NCBI GenBank assembly: GCA_035610835.1
Contig: CM069459.1
Location: 30,788,366-30,852,365 of the forward strand
Direction of reading: 5' to 3'
Origin: Ophiura sarsii
Taxonomy: Eukaryota > Echinodermata > Ophiuroidea > Amphilepidida > Ophiuridae
Length of the DNA stretch: 64,000 nt
Each line of letters opens with the position of its first letter. Within the stretch, counting starts at the first letter, position 1. The position numbers were made by a program, and so were the translations under genes. Under the pieces are notes generated by a model, which saw only the letters and a list, made by a program, of their open reading frames with translations, searched no databases and was not told the origin of the DNA. Positions 24,501-35,769 of this stretch are shown here, piece after piece.

Positions 24501-25665
24501 TGCTATCGTATGGCCAATTGTCTCTTATCAACATGAATAATCGTCTTCTAAAATACCCCAACTGGTGTTAGTGATAATGACGATAATAATGAAGACAGTT
24601 AATGAAGTCTTCAACAGACTCTACTCGGCTACAGCAGCACAGAACTTTTGCCAGAAACCTTAAATCTGCTGCTGACAGTTCATTCTGTTTTACTGTTTAC
24701 TGCACCTACACTATGGAACAATGTCCCACGTACTCTTCGTTCTGCGGTGTCTGTTAATGTTTTCAAAAAACAAGTGAAAACTCACCTATTTCCTTATTGA
24801 TTTTGCTCTTTGTATATATAATGTTTTGTTTTTATCACGTTGTTTACTTTGCTAGGTTGTTTCTTTGTATCATCACAAACCGCTGTGATCTAAATGAAAT
24901 GGCGGTATATAAAAGCTTATTGTATGTATGAAGAAGACGACGCTGGTGATGATGATGATCGTTTAATTTAAACATGCTTTCTAAGTTCAGTGATCCTTGG
25001 ATACATTGGCAGCAGTGAATGAGACTCCTGTTTTCCATCTTAGTGTAACACATTTTCTTTTTCATCATTTCTTACAGTTGTTTGAAGTTGGTGCAACCTC
25101 GGCATTGCTACACGCACTAGGACCTTTACGTTACGAAAATAACCCAGAAGCTGGCGATAAGCAGAGGCTAACACATGTACATAGTGAGAGTGAAACCGAT
25201 ACTTGGAGCAGTAGTCAGTACAATAGTCTCGGGAGGCCTCCAGATAGGAAACCACCACCACCACCCACAAAGAAGGCACAAAAAAACCTTAGAAAAGTCA
25301 CAAAAGAGGATCGTGACGCTAAAAGGAAAGAGAGAAGGCAATCTAAATCAAAGCAGTTAAGTAATGGGACACATAAACATGGAAACGGTCTCTCAACGGA
25401 CGCATCTAGTGTTAGTGGACAGTTGCACAATGGGACACCTACAATTGCAATCAGTCACTCACCGGGCACGTCTATCGTCGGTAGTCAGATGCAGAATGGG
25501 ACAGGGAACGGTCACACACCGGGATCATCGAGTATTGGTTCTCATTACAGCAATGGAACAACACCTAAACACGGGAACGGCGGTCTCTCATCACCAGGTT
25601 CTGATGGAAGCTATGTGAACACCGCCTTCAGGCACGAGGCAGAAGAAGCTACCACGCCTCTCTAA
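17207..25665 (+). CDS. Tetraspanin with long cytoplasmic C-terminal tail
   Basis: Seven coding exons: 17207-17296, 18845-19051, 20194-20268, 21228-21332, 22033-22236, 23864-23947 and 25078-25665 (stop). Every junction is GT..AG and phase 0, giving 450 residues. Four hydrophobic segments fall near residues 21-45, 66-90, 99-123 and 240-268. The large extracellular loop carries CCG (162-164), ESCC (195-198), C212 and C229, the six-cysteine tetraspanin pattern, and one N-glycosylation site, NVT, at 208. TM4 has a glutamate, as in many family members. Tetraspanins sit in the plasma membrane and organise partner receptors and integrins. The canonical cysteine pair after TM2 is replaced by CTMHRC. 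The last exon encodes about 180 cytoplasmic residues: a PPPPP run (314-318), a Lys/Arg-rich stretch (about 320-347) and four spaced NGT motifs with HGNG. Such a tail is long for the family. Subfamily not assigned. Confidence 0.9.
18540..18575 (+). repeat. Poly-G tract, 36 bases
   Basis: Uninterrupted G run in the tetraspanin intron between coding exons 1 and 2; a shorter C/A-rich run follows near 18699-18725. Confidence 0.9.
21699..21944 (+). mobile_element. MITE of the ACTTTCCACGCGGC family, complete copy
   Basis: Begins TTACACTTTCCACGCGGC and ends GCCGCGTGGAAAGCGTTAA. 246 bases in the tetraspanin intron before the CCG exon. Other copies or pieces are at 3475, 7630, 25724, 27546, 59990 and 60152. 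Confidence 0.85.
22274..22496. mobile_element. TTAA-flanked MITE, AACACTTTTG ends
   Basis: Starts TTAACACTTTTGAGG and ends CCAAAAGTGTTAA; inner pairing of GACATTTCGTCGGTAA with TTACCGGCGAAATGTC. 223 bases, in the tetraspanin intron between exons 5 and 6. The ends resemble, but the interior differs from, the ACTTTCCACGCGGC family. Confidence 0.8.
22736..23025. mobile_element. MITE-like inverted-repeat element
   Basis: CTACAATCTTGGAAAAAAAG and the complement of CTACAATCCTGGAAAAAAGT form the ends, and TTGGAACGCT / AGCGTTCCAA continues the pairing. About 290 bases in the same tetraspanin intron. Confidence 0.7.
24620..24935 (+). pseudogene. CR1/L2-like LINE 3' fragment
   Basis: Reads TAPTLWNNVPRTLRSAVSV then FKKQVKTHLFPY and a stop (ending about 24800), the standard C-terminus of CR1/L2-type reverse-transcriptase polyproteins. 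The upstream part (RTFARNLKSAADSSFCF) is in another frame, so the copy carries a frameshift. It ends AAATGGCGGTATATAAAAGC and short TATG repeats, as expected for these 3' tails. It lies in the last tetraspanin intron. Confidence 0.8.
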
Positions 25666-26160
25666 ACTGCTTTGTACAACTGATGACAAAATGGTTTAAC
25701 TATCATTACGTGTAACTTACCTTAACACTTTCCGCGTGGCTATTGCACTTATGACAACATCTACTATGTAACCCACGATGTCACTTTGCGCAGTAGTGAC
25801 ACAGACTATTCAATTAGAGCTCTGCGCAGTATACAAGTTGACAAGGTGTGGATACAGCTTAAAAGCGTATTCCGTCTAAATTATACTGAAAGGATTCCCC
25901 AAAGAAATTGCAGCATTCCTTAATGTTAATACTCAAATGACATAACTATGTCGTATTATTGAATGTGGAAAAACCAAAGAATATTTAACGGTGAGGTCGA
26001 TTTACTCCAATTATCCATGTTGTATACATTTAGAGCAGGCTACGTTTTTTGTGCCTGGTTATTAAGGTGCTTATTGAGGCTGTAATAATAGTGTTTATCT
26101 TGTATTTTATGTTTAAGCCAAAGAGGTTTAGTTGTCATTGACATTATCAATTATCATATA
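25666..26160 (+). other. Probable 3'-UTR and downstream region of tetraspanin
   Basis: Follows the tetraspanin stop. CTTAACACTTTCCGCGTGGC at 25722 is the end of an ACTTTCC-family MITE. No AATAAA is evident, so the polyadenylation site is not placed. Confidence 0.35.
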
Positions 26161-26363
26161 CAGTATATCATCAGTTATGTGACGTGCTGATCGCTTCGCG
26201 ATCCGTGTCGCTCCTGATGACGTAACTTACGTCGTTTGATCTTCAAACGTTTCCATTTTGGTCAGCGGAGACGACGCGCGTCTTCCCAAAAGTCGCACAA
26301 AGGTCGCTAGGCCTGAATCGCTGCTGCTGCAGTTGACTTCAATCCAACTCGTGCGCGATCTAG

Positions 26364-26422
26364 TCGCCTCGATCTGTCAATTTGCTGCGAGCCGCTCGCA
26401 GCAAATTGACAGATCGAGGCGA
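26364..26422. repeat. 28-bp perfect inverted repeat with 3-base loop
   Basis: Left arm 26364-26391 begins TCGCCTCGATCTGTCAATTT; right arm 26395-26422 is its exact reverse complement; the loop is CCG. It sits in a locally GC-rich 300-base block with several TCGC/GCGA words. Confidence 0.95.
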
Positions 26423-26494
26423 GCGATTGATATAACATAGTACACTAGAGCTATCTAAGATCGCCACGACCTGCGACCGGCCAGTATGTAATAC

Positions 26495-26857
26495 TTAAAG
26501 GTAGATGACCCGATCACATTTTCGTAACACAGAATTATTTCAAACATACGGAGATTTTCATATCATGAAAGCTCGTATTTTTCTCATCATCATACTGAAA
26601 TTTGACGGCCTAGATCGGTATAATTACGGAGAAATCGATGAAATAACGTCGAATTACCGCGAATGGTGGTATACCACCGATATAGTTTGTGTACAACTCA
26701 ATGGGTACAGTTCACGGCATCTTGTGCGTCTAAAATAAGAACCATTAGAGCTATGCAACTCAAACTTTGGAACACGACTTTTTTAAGGATGACCTTTCAT
26801 GTAGAATAGAAAACTTCAAGTTGAAAATCGGAATATGATCGGGTCATCTACCTTTAA
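26495..26857 (+). mobile_element. TTAA-flanked MITE, GGTAGATG family, copy 2
   Basis: Starts TTAAAGGTAGATGACCCGAT and ends with the inverted GATCGGGTCATCTACCTTTAA minus one base. Full-length inverted counterpart of 13936-14285. The 77-codon reading frame inside is incidental. Confidence 0.9.
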
Positions 26858-27545
26858 GTAAGCATAATTCTTATTACCCAGGCAACAGTTTATACCTGAG
26901 AGATGTTTCATCTCGATGCTTTTTACATTATATACAATCAAAAAATGTGTAAAAGTGGTTTATCCCTAAATGTCGAATACAAATTCGCGTGCTGTTCTAT
27001 GGGCATAATTATATGAATGATGAAAAGGTAGTCTATTCAATATGTTCATGTAATGTACTTTTAACTGATCTAATATCACTATGTTCTAATTTTATACCGG
27101 GGATTTAGCTGGTAATAAATTCTTCAATTCCCAGATCAGAAAATAGGCAGACCAGCAAATGATTCTGATTATCAGAAGCATTGCAGTTGCACTCACAAAT
27201 TGGCAATTTGGAATAAGGCAGTTTTTAGAACGAGCCTTTATTTAGAATTTAATAAAACTTGAAAAAATCTGGTCACACACCTTTTATTAAATGTATTTTG
27301 TAGGAAATGGTGGCGCCAAAATGGAAATTCGTGAATCCAAATAGCCAAATCAATGAGAGGATGATGATGGAGTCCGTCAACAGCTGTTGAGTCCGTCATA
27401 GTTGAAGTACTTCCCAACTGTACTAGAAATTAAGCTTTCAAATGTGGAATATTAGTGTTATACACTCTCACTCAATACAATGAAATATTCTACTTATTCA
27501 AAAGCGTATTCTACGAAACAGCAGGGATGCACGCAGGCTATGGGG

Positions 27546-27662
27546 ACTTTCCACGTAGCAGTCGTGTCTGCAGACGACAGTTCCAAAATGTCACAAAATG
27601 TTTCTTGAATTTCATCACCATAATTGGAGATCACCATAAGAAATGCATTTAAATAAGTACAA
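27546..27662 (+). mobile_element. ACTTTCCACGCGGC-family MITE fragment
   Basis: Contains GACTTTCCACGTAGCAGTCG, CTGCAGACGACAGTTCC and CACAAAATGTTTC as in the complete copy at 21699, then loses similarity. Confidence 0.6.
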
Positions 27663-28108
27663 ATGACCTTTGACCTTCGATGGCGGCCATCCGTACAGGA
27701 TGCGACACGACAGCAATACAAAATATTGACTCTTGGCGGCACCCAACTAAACTAATCAGATCATCAAACCTTTTGTACCTTCTCAGCTGATTAAACCTTC
27801 TGGGCTCCTGGTCTATAACTTGGCTGTTTGGATTCGTGTATAGGCCTAATCATGATAATTATTCGCAATTATTTAAGTATTAACATATGTGTTGGTTATT
27901 ATGTCTTCAACGTTTTATCATCTTTACTAACCCAATGCAATAACGAATTTTGCAATAAGAAGTCTTTCTGATCAGTGTGTATTTTTAACACCATTTTAAT
28001 ATTTAATATCCTTTGTTTAAGATAATCATGAATGGTTAGCGTAAAGACGCGTAACAGAGCTTGTATACTTTTTCTAATCTTTTCATAGAAGATATTATCA
28101 TGATCATT

Positions 28109-28343
28109 CTATAGTTTGATCAGTTTCAAATTGGCGAGAAATATTCGGTTTTGATCTCTTCGCGCGTAAAAGTAATTCAAGCGTACGCGAGTTATTATTG
28201 CCACACGCACGCGGTTTGGGCCGGACGCACACGTTACGCATATGATGCACAGTGCGCTTGTTGCCTTCAGCGCGCCAGCGTCCTCCTGTATTCATTCGCT
28301 GCTGAACCAAGGCTTCGCCAATTTGGAACTGATCAAACTATAG
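28109..28343 (+). mobile_element. CCAAATTGGCGA-family MITE, complete copy 4
   Basis: Ends CTATAGTTTGATCAGTTTCA and its near-exact complement, continuing through AAATTGGCGA; 235 bases. It defines the termini of the family found also at 9253, 9533, 10545 and, as a fragment, near 59900-59955. Confidence 0.85.
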
Positions 28344-28539
28344 GCATGAGGTACGAGGAGTACTCTGTGTTAGCTGGAGTTGGAGCGTGACATCAGCGCG
28401 TAATGGCCATAATCATGATAGGCGCAGTTGCGCAGTGCTCTCTGCGCACCGGCTGGCTTTTTCTTTATTTGTTGATATCATAGCGTCTATATGGCAGGCT
28501 CAATGTACAATAATGAGATCAACCTGGATTATCGCCGAA

Positions 28540-28785
28540 AATCTTGGATTATCGATTGAATAATCCAAGATTTTTACTTGGTAATCCAACGTTTTTGACT
28601 TATTGCTCAAATGGTGTCGATAAACTTTGATTATCGATTGATAATCCACGTTTTTCGAATTATTTTGAAAATTGTGTGTGTTGTTTCGATTCGATAATCC
28701 ATGTTTTTCACTTTGAAAATCCAAATTTTTCGACTTATTGCACAGAGGGCGTCGATACTTGGATTATCGATTGATAATACCATAC
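28540..28785. repeat. Repeats built on the palindrome GGATTATCGATTGATAATCC
   Basis: GGATTATCGATTGAATAATCC-like palindromes occur near 28549, 28631 and 28752 and a partial one near 28690, each followed by CACGTTTTT or AAGATTTTT-type sequence and TTCGACTTATTG words. The spacing is about 65-85 bases. Confidence 0.7.
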
Positions 28786-29739
28786 GCGTCCGCTAGAATA
28801 CGCGCCGACGCGCCGTGACATCACCTCCCACTTTTAGGAATTTTGCAAGCAGTCTACTCTTACACCAAAGATAAACATTTAAAAAACCTCCCGTTATCTG
28901 GTGGTAGGGAAAACGTAGGCCCTATGTATGTATTTTATTTTTTTCATATCGCGATTTTATATTTTTGTTATCAACGAATCATCATGCAGTTTCGTACTCT
29001 ATTTTAAAATTTGGCGCTGGATTGAACGACGCGTTGATCGTGTTTGTTCTCGCTAGTCATCTGTGACAATGTGTAATTATAGCAGCATTTTCTGTTCGAT
29101 ACTCTGTAACCAATTGAATACTAACCTCCTTATAACTAATAAAACTCGTTCATTTGTAACATTAAAACGTGTGGGTATCACCATATTTGACTCAGACAAT
29201 CTGCCGGCATGACTAATTTATACCAATAGGGGGCGCTGCACAATATCTATGCAATTGTGTAGGGGCATTTTACTACTGGTATCAATGCACATGTACAGAA
29301 TACAGGACGGATATTTTTAATCAGCCATTCGGTCCAGACTTGTGTCATTTAAATCATACTGAATTCGCAGCCTTAATTCATACTTTCTTTATTTTTGGCA
29401 AGCACGCATTATCGGTATAATTGCTTCGTGACCGTTGACCTAATGAAACTTATATGCATAACTAGTAGATATGGCAAACTATTTTATGGCTTGTTGCATC
29501 CATCTGACTAATTTGACTAATTTGACTAATTTGAGACAATTTTCATTAAAATCTGAACATTTTGACAATTTGACCCATGTTACAAAGAATTTTAGGAAAC
29601 TGTTGACCGTTGACCTGTTTTGCCCTTTACCTTGAAAACTGAACATCGGGTGGAAATACAACCATTGACTTGTTTGCTCTGTATGATCTCAGGAATAGTT
29701 TAGTATGCATTAGGCCTACACCATAATTTGAGCATTTTT

Positions 29740-30200
29740 GCAATTTTATGTAGTAAAGGGTAAAAAAAAAGCAAGTACCCTAATGTTTGCTAACGTTTGT
29801 TTGCATAACTCCCCACACAATTGAACGTTCTCAGATATTGAAACACTTATGAAAAGGTTAAACGCTTGGTTACCCAATGTGGCACGTTTTCCACTTTTCA
29901 ATATCATTATTACTTTTCCAAAAAGAGTCACATTTCCCCAAAATGATGTTTAAAGAGAAAGGGCACTTTTCAAAATTCTATACGAGTTTATTTGTAATGT
30001 ATAACTCCACACACAATAAGGCGATTCGAGAGATTGAAACACTATCAAAACAGAAAACGCTTGGCTACCCACACAGTTTCTCCTTTTCATTGCCATGTTT
30101 ATTTTTCCCAAAAAATTGGATACCTGTCATGATTTAGGACAGGGAATTTTCCATAGCCGCGTGCGCAACAACCCACACAATTAGAACCTAAAGCATTCAA
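29740..30200. repeat. Left flank of the minisatellite, repeated in inverted form at 62.9-63.3 kb
   Basis: Shares, in reverse complement, TGTCATGATTTAGGACA, ATTTTCCATAGCCGCG-like, CCCCAAAATGATGTTT-like and GAAAAGG...AACGCTT segments with 62920-63320. So the minisatellites at 30.3 and 60.5 kb belong to one larger repeated unit in opposite orientations. Confidence 0.6.
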
Positions 30201-30319
30201 AAATTTTGATCCACAGTAATTGTATCCCAAATGCAGATATTTCCATAGCAGTGACAAAAGTAGGAGGATTATAAAATATGCAATGAAAGTATAAATAATG
30301 GTCATGTCCAGATTAGGGA

Positions 30320-33300
30320 CTCCACACTTTTCGCTTTTATTTTCTTTTCATTTCTTCAAAACAAAAAACACACAAAAAATAACCACGCATTATTGACCAT
30401 TTATCGCACTATTTATTTTCAACGCTTTTATTTTATTTTCATTTCTTAAAAAAGAAAACACACAAATATTTCTGTAAAATAATAATCATTTTTGATTATT
30501 TCCCGCATTTTTCATTGACCAAGAAGAAGAAAACCTTCCTTTAAACCACGCATTATTGACCATTTATCGCACTATTTATTTTCAACATTTTTATATTATT
30601 TTCATTTCTTTAGAAACTAATATATCCGTAAAATAACCCGCACTTTTGACCAGTTTTCGCACTTTGCACTGACCAGTTAGAAAAAAGTAACACCCCTTTA
30701 TTGAAACCACGCACTTTTTACCAGTTTACACACTGCTGAATTTCATCATTCTTAATTCATTTTCATTTCTTCAAAAACGAATATATCCGTAAAATAACCC
30801 GCATTTTCGACCAGATTCCGCATTTTGGCCGAGAAAATTTAACATAATTTACTTGAACTCTGAATTTTTTACCATTTTACGCACTATCTATATTCATTAT
30901 TCTTATTCAATTTCAATTTCTTCAAAAACCAACATTTCTGTAAAATAACCCGCACTTTTCACTAGTTTCGCACTTTTCATTGACCAAGAAAAAACACACC
31001 TCTCAAACCCCGCACTTTTCACCATTTAACGCACTATTTATTGTCAACATTTTTATATTATTTTCATTTCTTCAAAAACTAATATATCCGTAAAATAACC
31101 CGCACTTTGACCATTTATCGCACTATTTATTTTCAACATTTTTATAGTATTTTCATTTCTTCAAAAACTAATAATATCCGTAAAATAACCCGCACTTTTT
31201 ACTAGTTTTCGCACTTTTCATTGACCAAGAAAAAAACACACCTTCTCTCAAACCCCGCACTTGTTTACCATTTATCGCACTAATTATTTTCAATTTTTTT
31301 AATATTTTTTTCATTTCTTCAAAAACGAATATGTCTGTAAAATAACCCGCACTTTTGACCAATTATCGCAATATTTATTTTCAACATTTTCATTTCTTCA
31401 AAAACTAATATATCCGTAAAATAACCCGCACTTTTTACTAGTTTTCGCACTTTTCATTGACCAAGAAAGAAAAAAAACCACCTTCTCTCAAACCCCGCAC
31501 TTTTTACCATTTATCGCACTAATTATTTTCAAAATTTTTATATTTTTTTCATTTCTTCAAAAACGAATATGTCTGTAATATAACCCGCACGTTTGACCAT
31601 TTATCGCACTATTTATTTTCAACATTTTTATAGTATTTTCATTTCTTCAAAAACTAATATATCCGTAAAATAACCCGCACTTTTTACCATTTATCGCACT
31701 ATTTATTTTTCAACATTTTTATAGTATTTTCATTTCTTCAAAAACTGATATATCCGTAAAATAACCCGCACTTTTGACCATTTATCGCACTGTTTATATT
31801 CATTATTCTATTTTAATTTCCATTTCTTCAAAAACCAACATTTCTGTAAAATAACCCGCACTTTTCAGTAGTTTCCGCACTATTAATTGACCAAGAAAAA
31901 CGAATATCACACCTTCTCTCAAACCCCGCACTTTTCACCATTTTTCGCACTATTTATTGTCAACATTTTTATATTATTTTCATTTCTTCAAAAACTAATA
32001 TATCCGTAAAATAACCCGCACTTTTGACCATTTATCACACTATTTATTTTCAACATTTTTATTGTATTTTCATTTCTTCAAAAACTAATATATCCGTAAA
32101 ATAACCCGCACTTTTTATTAGTTTTCGCACTTTTCATTGACCAAGAAAGAAAAAAAACACCTTCTCTCAAACCCCGCACTTTTCACCATTTATCGCACTA
32201 ATTATTTTCAACATTTTAATATTTTTTTCATTTCTTCAAAAACGAATATGTCTGTAAAATAACCCGCACTTTTTACCATTTATCGCACTATTTATTTTCA
32301 ACATTTTTATAGTATTTTCATTTCTTCAAAAACTAATATATCCGTAAAATAACCCGCACATTTTACTAGTTTTCGCACTTTTCATTGACCAAGAAAGAAG
32401 AAAAAAAACCTTTTCTCAAACCCCGCACTTTTTACCATTTATCGCACTAATTATTTTCAACATTTTTATATTTTTTTCATTTCTTCAAAAACGAATGTCT
32501 GTAAAATAATCCGCACTTTTTACCATTTATCGCACTATTTATTTTCAACATTTTTATAGTATTTTCATTTCTTCAAAAACTAATATATCCGTAAAATAAC
32601 CTGCACTTTTTCCTAGTTTTCGCACTTTTCATTGACCAAGAAAAACGAATATCACTCCTTCTCTCAAACCCCGCACTTTTCACCATTTATCGCACTATTT
32701 ATTGTCAACATTTGTATATTATTTTCATTTCTTCAAAAACTAATATATCCGTAAAATAACCCGCACTTTTGACCATTTATCGCACTATTTATTTTTCAAC
32801 ATTTTTATAGTATTTTCATTTCTTCAAAAACTAATATATCCGTAAAATAACCCGCACTTTTTACTAGTTTTCGCACTTTTCATTGACCAAGAAAGAAAAA
32901 AACCACCTTCTCTCAAACCCCGCACTTTTTACCATTTATCGCAATTTTATTTTCAACATTTTTATAGTATTTTCATTTCTTCAAAAACTAATATATCCGG
33001 TAAATAACCCGCACTTTTGACCATTTATCGCACTGTTTATATTCATTATTCTATTTTAATTTCCATTTCTTCAAAAACCAACATTTCTGTAAAATAACCC
33101 GCACTTTTCACTAGTTTCCGCACTATTAATTGACCAAGAAAAACGAATATCACACCTTCTCTCAAACCCCGCACTTTTCACCATTTATCGCACTATTTAT
33201 TTTTCAACATTTTTATAGTATTTTCATTTCTTCAAAAACTAATATATCCGTAAAATAACCCGCACTTTTTATTAGTTTTCGCACTTTACATTGACCAAGA

Positions 33301-33990
33301 AAGAAAACAAACACCTTCTCTCAAACCCCGCACTATTTACCATTTATCGCACTAATTATTTTCAACATTTTTATATTTTTTTCATTTCTTCAAAAACGAA
33401 TATGTCTGTAAAATAACCCACACTTTTTACCATTTATCGCACTATTTATTTTCAACATTTTTATAGTATTTTCATTTCTTCAAAAACTAATATATCCGTA
33501 AAATAACCCGCACTTTTTACTAGTTTTCGCACTTTTCATTGACCAAGAAAAAAAACCACCTTCTCTCAAACCCCGCACTTGTTTACCATTTATCGCACTA
33601 ATTATTTTCAATTATTTTAATATTTTTTTCATTTCTTCAAAAACGAATATGTCTGTAAAATAACCCGCACTTTTGACCATTTATCGCAATATTTATTTTC
33701 AACATTTTCATTTCTTCAAAAACTAATATATCCGTAAAATAACCCGCACTTTTTACTATAGTTTTCGCACTTTTCATTGACCAAGAAAGAAAAAAACCAC
33801 CTTCTCTCAAACCCCGCACTTTTTACCATTTATCGCACTAATTATTTTCAACTTTTTAATATTTTTTTCATTTCTTCAAAAACGAATATGTCTGTAAAAT
33901 AACCCGCACTTTTGACCATTTATCGCACTATTTATTTTCAACATTTTTATATTATTTTCATTTCTTCAAAAACTAATATATCCGTAAAAT
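30320..33990 (-). repeat. Large two-module minisatellite (CGCACTTT array)
   Basis: Dozens of tandem copies. Module A (about 92 bases) holds ACCATTTATCGCACTA, TTTTCAACATTTTTATA, TTTCATTTCTTCAAAAAC and CCGTAAAATAACCCGCAC. Module B (about 75 bases) holds AGTTTTCGCACTTTTCATTG, ACCAAGAAAG and CTTCTCTCAAACCCCGCAC. They alternate irregularly as A, AB or AAB. Early copies (30.3-31.0 kb) are the most diverged. Short reading frames inside are incidental. Confidence 0.92.
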
Positions 33991-34668
33991 TCATGATACA
34001 TAATCAAATTTTAAAAGTACAATATTGACTAATTAATATGAGTCCAAGTCGCCCATAGTTTATCATACTGCGTATTATGATAATCATTGATGGCTTTTCT
34101 TTATGCCACGATAAATCCATATATTAAACAGCTAGTACATTTGCTATTATGTTCTGGATTGTTTTGCACAAATTGCACTCATTATTCTCTTTTATTTTCA
34201 TTAAATACAGCAAACTATTCGTGCCTATGTTGTTTATAATTCTAAATTGAAACCAATGGAGTTCTGATATGTTTTGTAATGCTCATTATCAAGTAACATA
34301 TAGTTTGCCAATCTGTTTTGCTTATTGTGACTCCAAGTTTGTTTTGCCATCTTATTGGAATATTATATGATGTTTTAAAATATTTTTAACAAAGTTTCAT
34401 AACACTTATACTTGCAACCCTTTTAATTATCAAAATAAATCAAATACAATAGGTTTGAAAGACTTGATGTAGTACCACATTTGCCAATACATGACGAGTT
34501 TACTTTGATTGCCATAATACTACCATAATATTCTATTCGTCTTATACCAATCGATCTCCAAAGCAATCAAATGTGAGATAACATGTAGACCTGACCATTT
34601 GACCACGCTTTATCTACCTGGCTTTTCATTTCATATGAAGTTTAATATACACTCATTTGCTTCTTTCA

Positions 34669-34779
34669 GATACCCGAATGGCCATTTTGTATGGAACGTT
34701 TTAAAACAAAGAGATTAAAAGCCAAATACTGGAGAAATGCTTTTACAGAAGAATGCTACAGTGAAACCAAGCACTGGTG
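34669..34779 (+). other. Candidate terminal coding exon of unknown gene
   Basis: A strong acceptor (TTTGCTTCTTTCAG) opens a frame reading IPEWPFCMERFKTKRLKAKY, then WRNAFTEECYSETKHW and TGA: 36 residues, mixed and basic. It is followed by AT-rich sequence with AATAAATAAA near 35000. It might end an undetected plus-strand gene or be a distal alternative 3' exon of the tetraspanin gene, since its start is phase-0 compatible. Nothing shows which, and it could be chance. Confidence 0.35.
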
Positions 34780-34835
34780 ACCTTGATAATAATTAATATT
34801 TTCCTCATGGCTGTCGAAAAATGACAATGTATTTA

Positions 34836-34917
34836 CCCGGCTGAAATGTGAAACCGGGACTTCTCGAACTCCAGACGGGCGCTCAGCCAACTGAGATAAC
34901 AAGGGCAATTAGAATCG
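34836..34917 (-). mobile_element. tRNA-like sequence, probably SINE remnant
   Basis: On the minus strand, TTATCTCAGTTGGCTGAGCG matches a tRNA D-arm/A box, followed by CCCGTCTGGAGTTCGAGAAG and a CCCGG / CCGGG pair. The anticodon and T arms do not fold properly. Confidence 0.45.
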
Positions 34918-35326
34918 AAACTTAGAACTGCATGTAAATGCGTATGATTCAAATGTACATAATTCTTCCGATTCTTTATCGACAATCGTGATTGATGAAT
35001 AAATAAATGATATCAAATTAAAAATAAAATAATAGTTACTTACAGTTTACTAAGCAACTTTGTAAAATGGTGTTTTAGAATGTAACACAAATTATAGCTA
35101 AAATATTTATTCGTTTATGGTTGAAATAACCTTAACTCGATTCCTGTTAAAGAGGCGCTGTTTTGGGACTTATCTGATTTGTATACGCAGATACGGAGTT
35201 TGAGCCCATGGCTTCACTTTAATAATTAATCACGGAGTCTATAATATGGTAGATTTAATTTCCGGTCAAAACTATATGTTCCTTATGCCACTGGTTGTAT
35301 CCTACTTCCATTGTAACAACTGTTGG

Positions 35327-35332
35327 TTTATT
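35327..35332 (-). promoter_or_regulatory. Possible poly(A) signal for the ZU5-Death gene
   Basis: AATAAA on the minus strand, about 440 bases after the stop codon of the gene ending at 35770. Position fits a short 3'-UTR; not otherwise tested. Confidence 0.4.
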
Positions 35333-35769
35333 TTGCGGAAAAAATAAAATCCTCTTGGCAAGTTGAACAGGTGGATATGAGGCTAATAGAGAGTTAGAGA
35401 TATGTGTGGTTCTACACTGCTAATATTATTATAATGTGATTTTATACATAATTCAGCAGATGTTTGGCACAGTTTGTTCTTGGGAAAAGCCCGGTGGACA
35501 ATAAAGTGATGCTAACTATATTGCTGGATTGCACAAAGAATCTTCTTGTAGTCCTGATGGCATTAACAAGGATATGTTTAGGGGGTTAGATATTTTTGTC
35601 AAACTTGGACGTAATTTTCCAAAATTAGGACCATGTTGCAACATGGAAGGGGAATTGCACCGTGCTGGCACCGTTCGCAATTTTAACAAAACCCCGGACT
35701 TTTTACTGTTCTTGTCATTATGATATCAAACTGATTCTACTGTATACGGTCACTTATCGCAAGGGCTTA

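Noticed and set aside
24297..24536. 79-codon frame with a Lys/Glu-rich stretch in the last tetraspanin intron
   Set aside because: An AG precedes GATFMIDTQAKVEEKDKK, but no downstream GT donor keeps a sensible product, TM4 continues naturally into the exon at 25078, and LINE sequence follows. A chance frame or retroposon piece is more likely.
31168..33819. Minus-strand frames in the CGCACTTT minisatellite
   Set aside because: Repeat by-products, interrupted irregularly; composition follows the satellite.
30320..33990. CRISPR array
   Set aside because: Regular repeats but no unique spacers of fixed length, and the genome is clearly eukaryotic.
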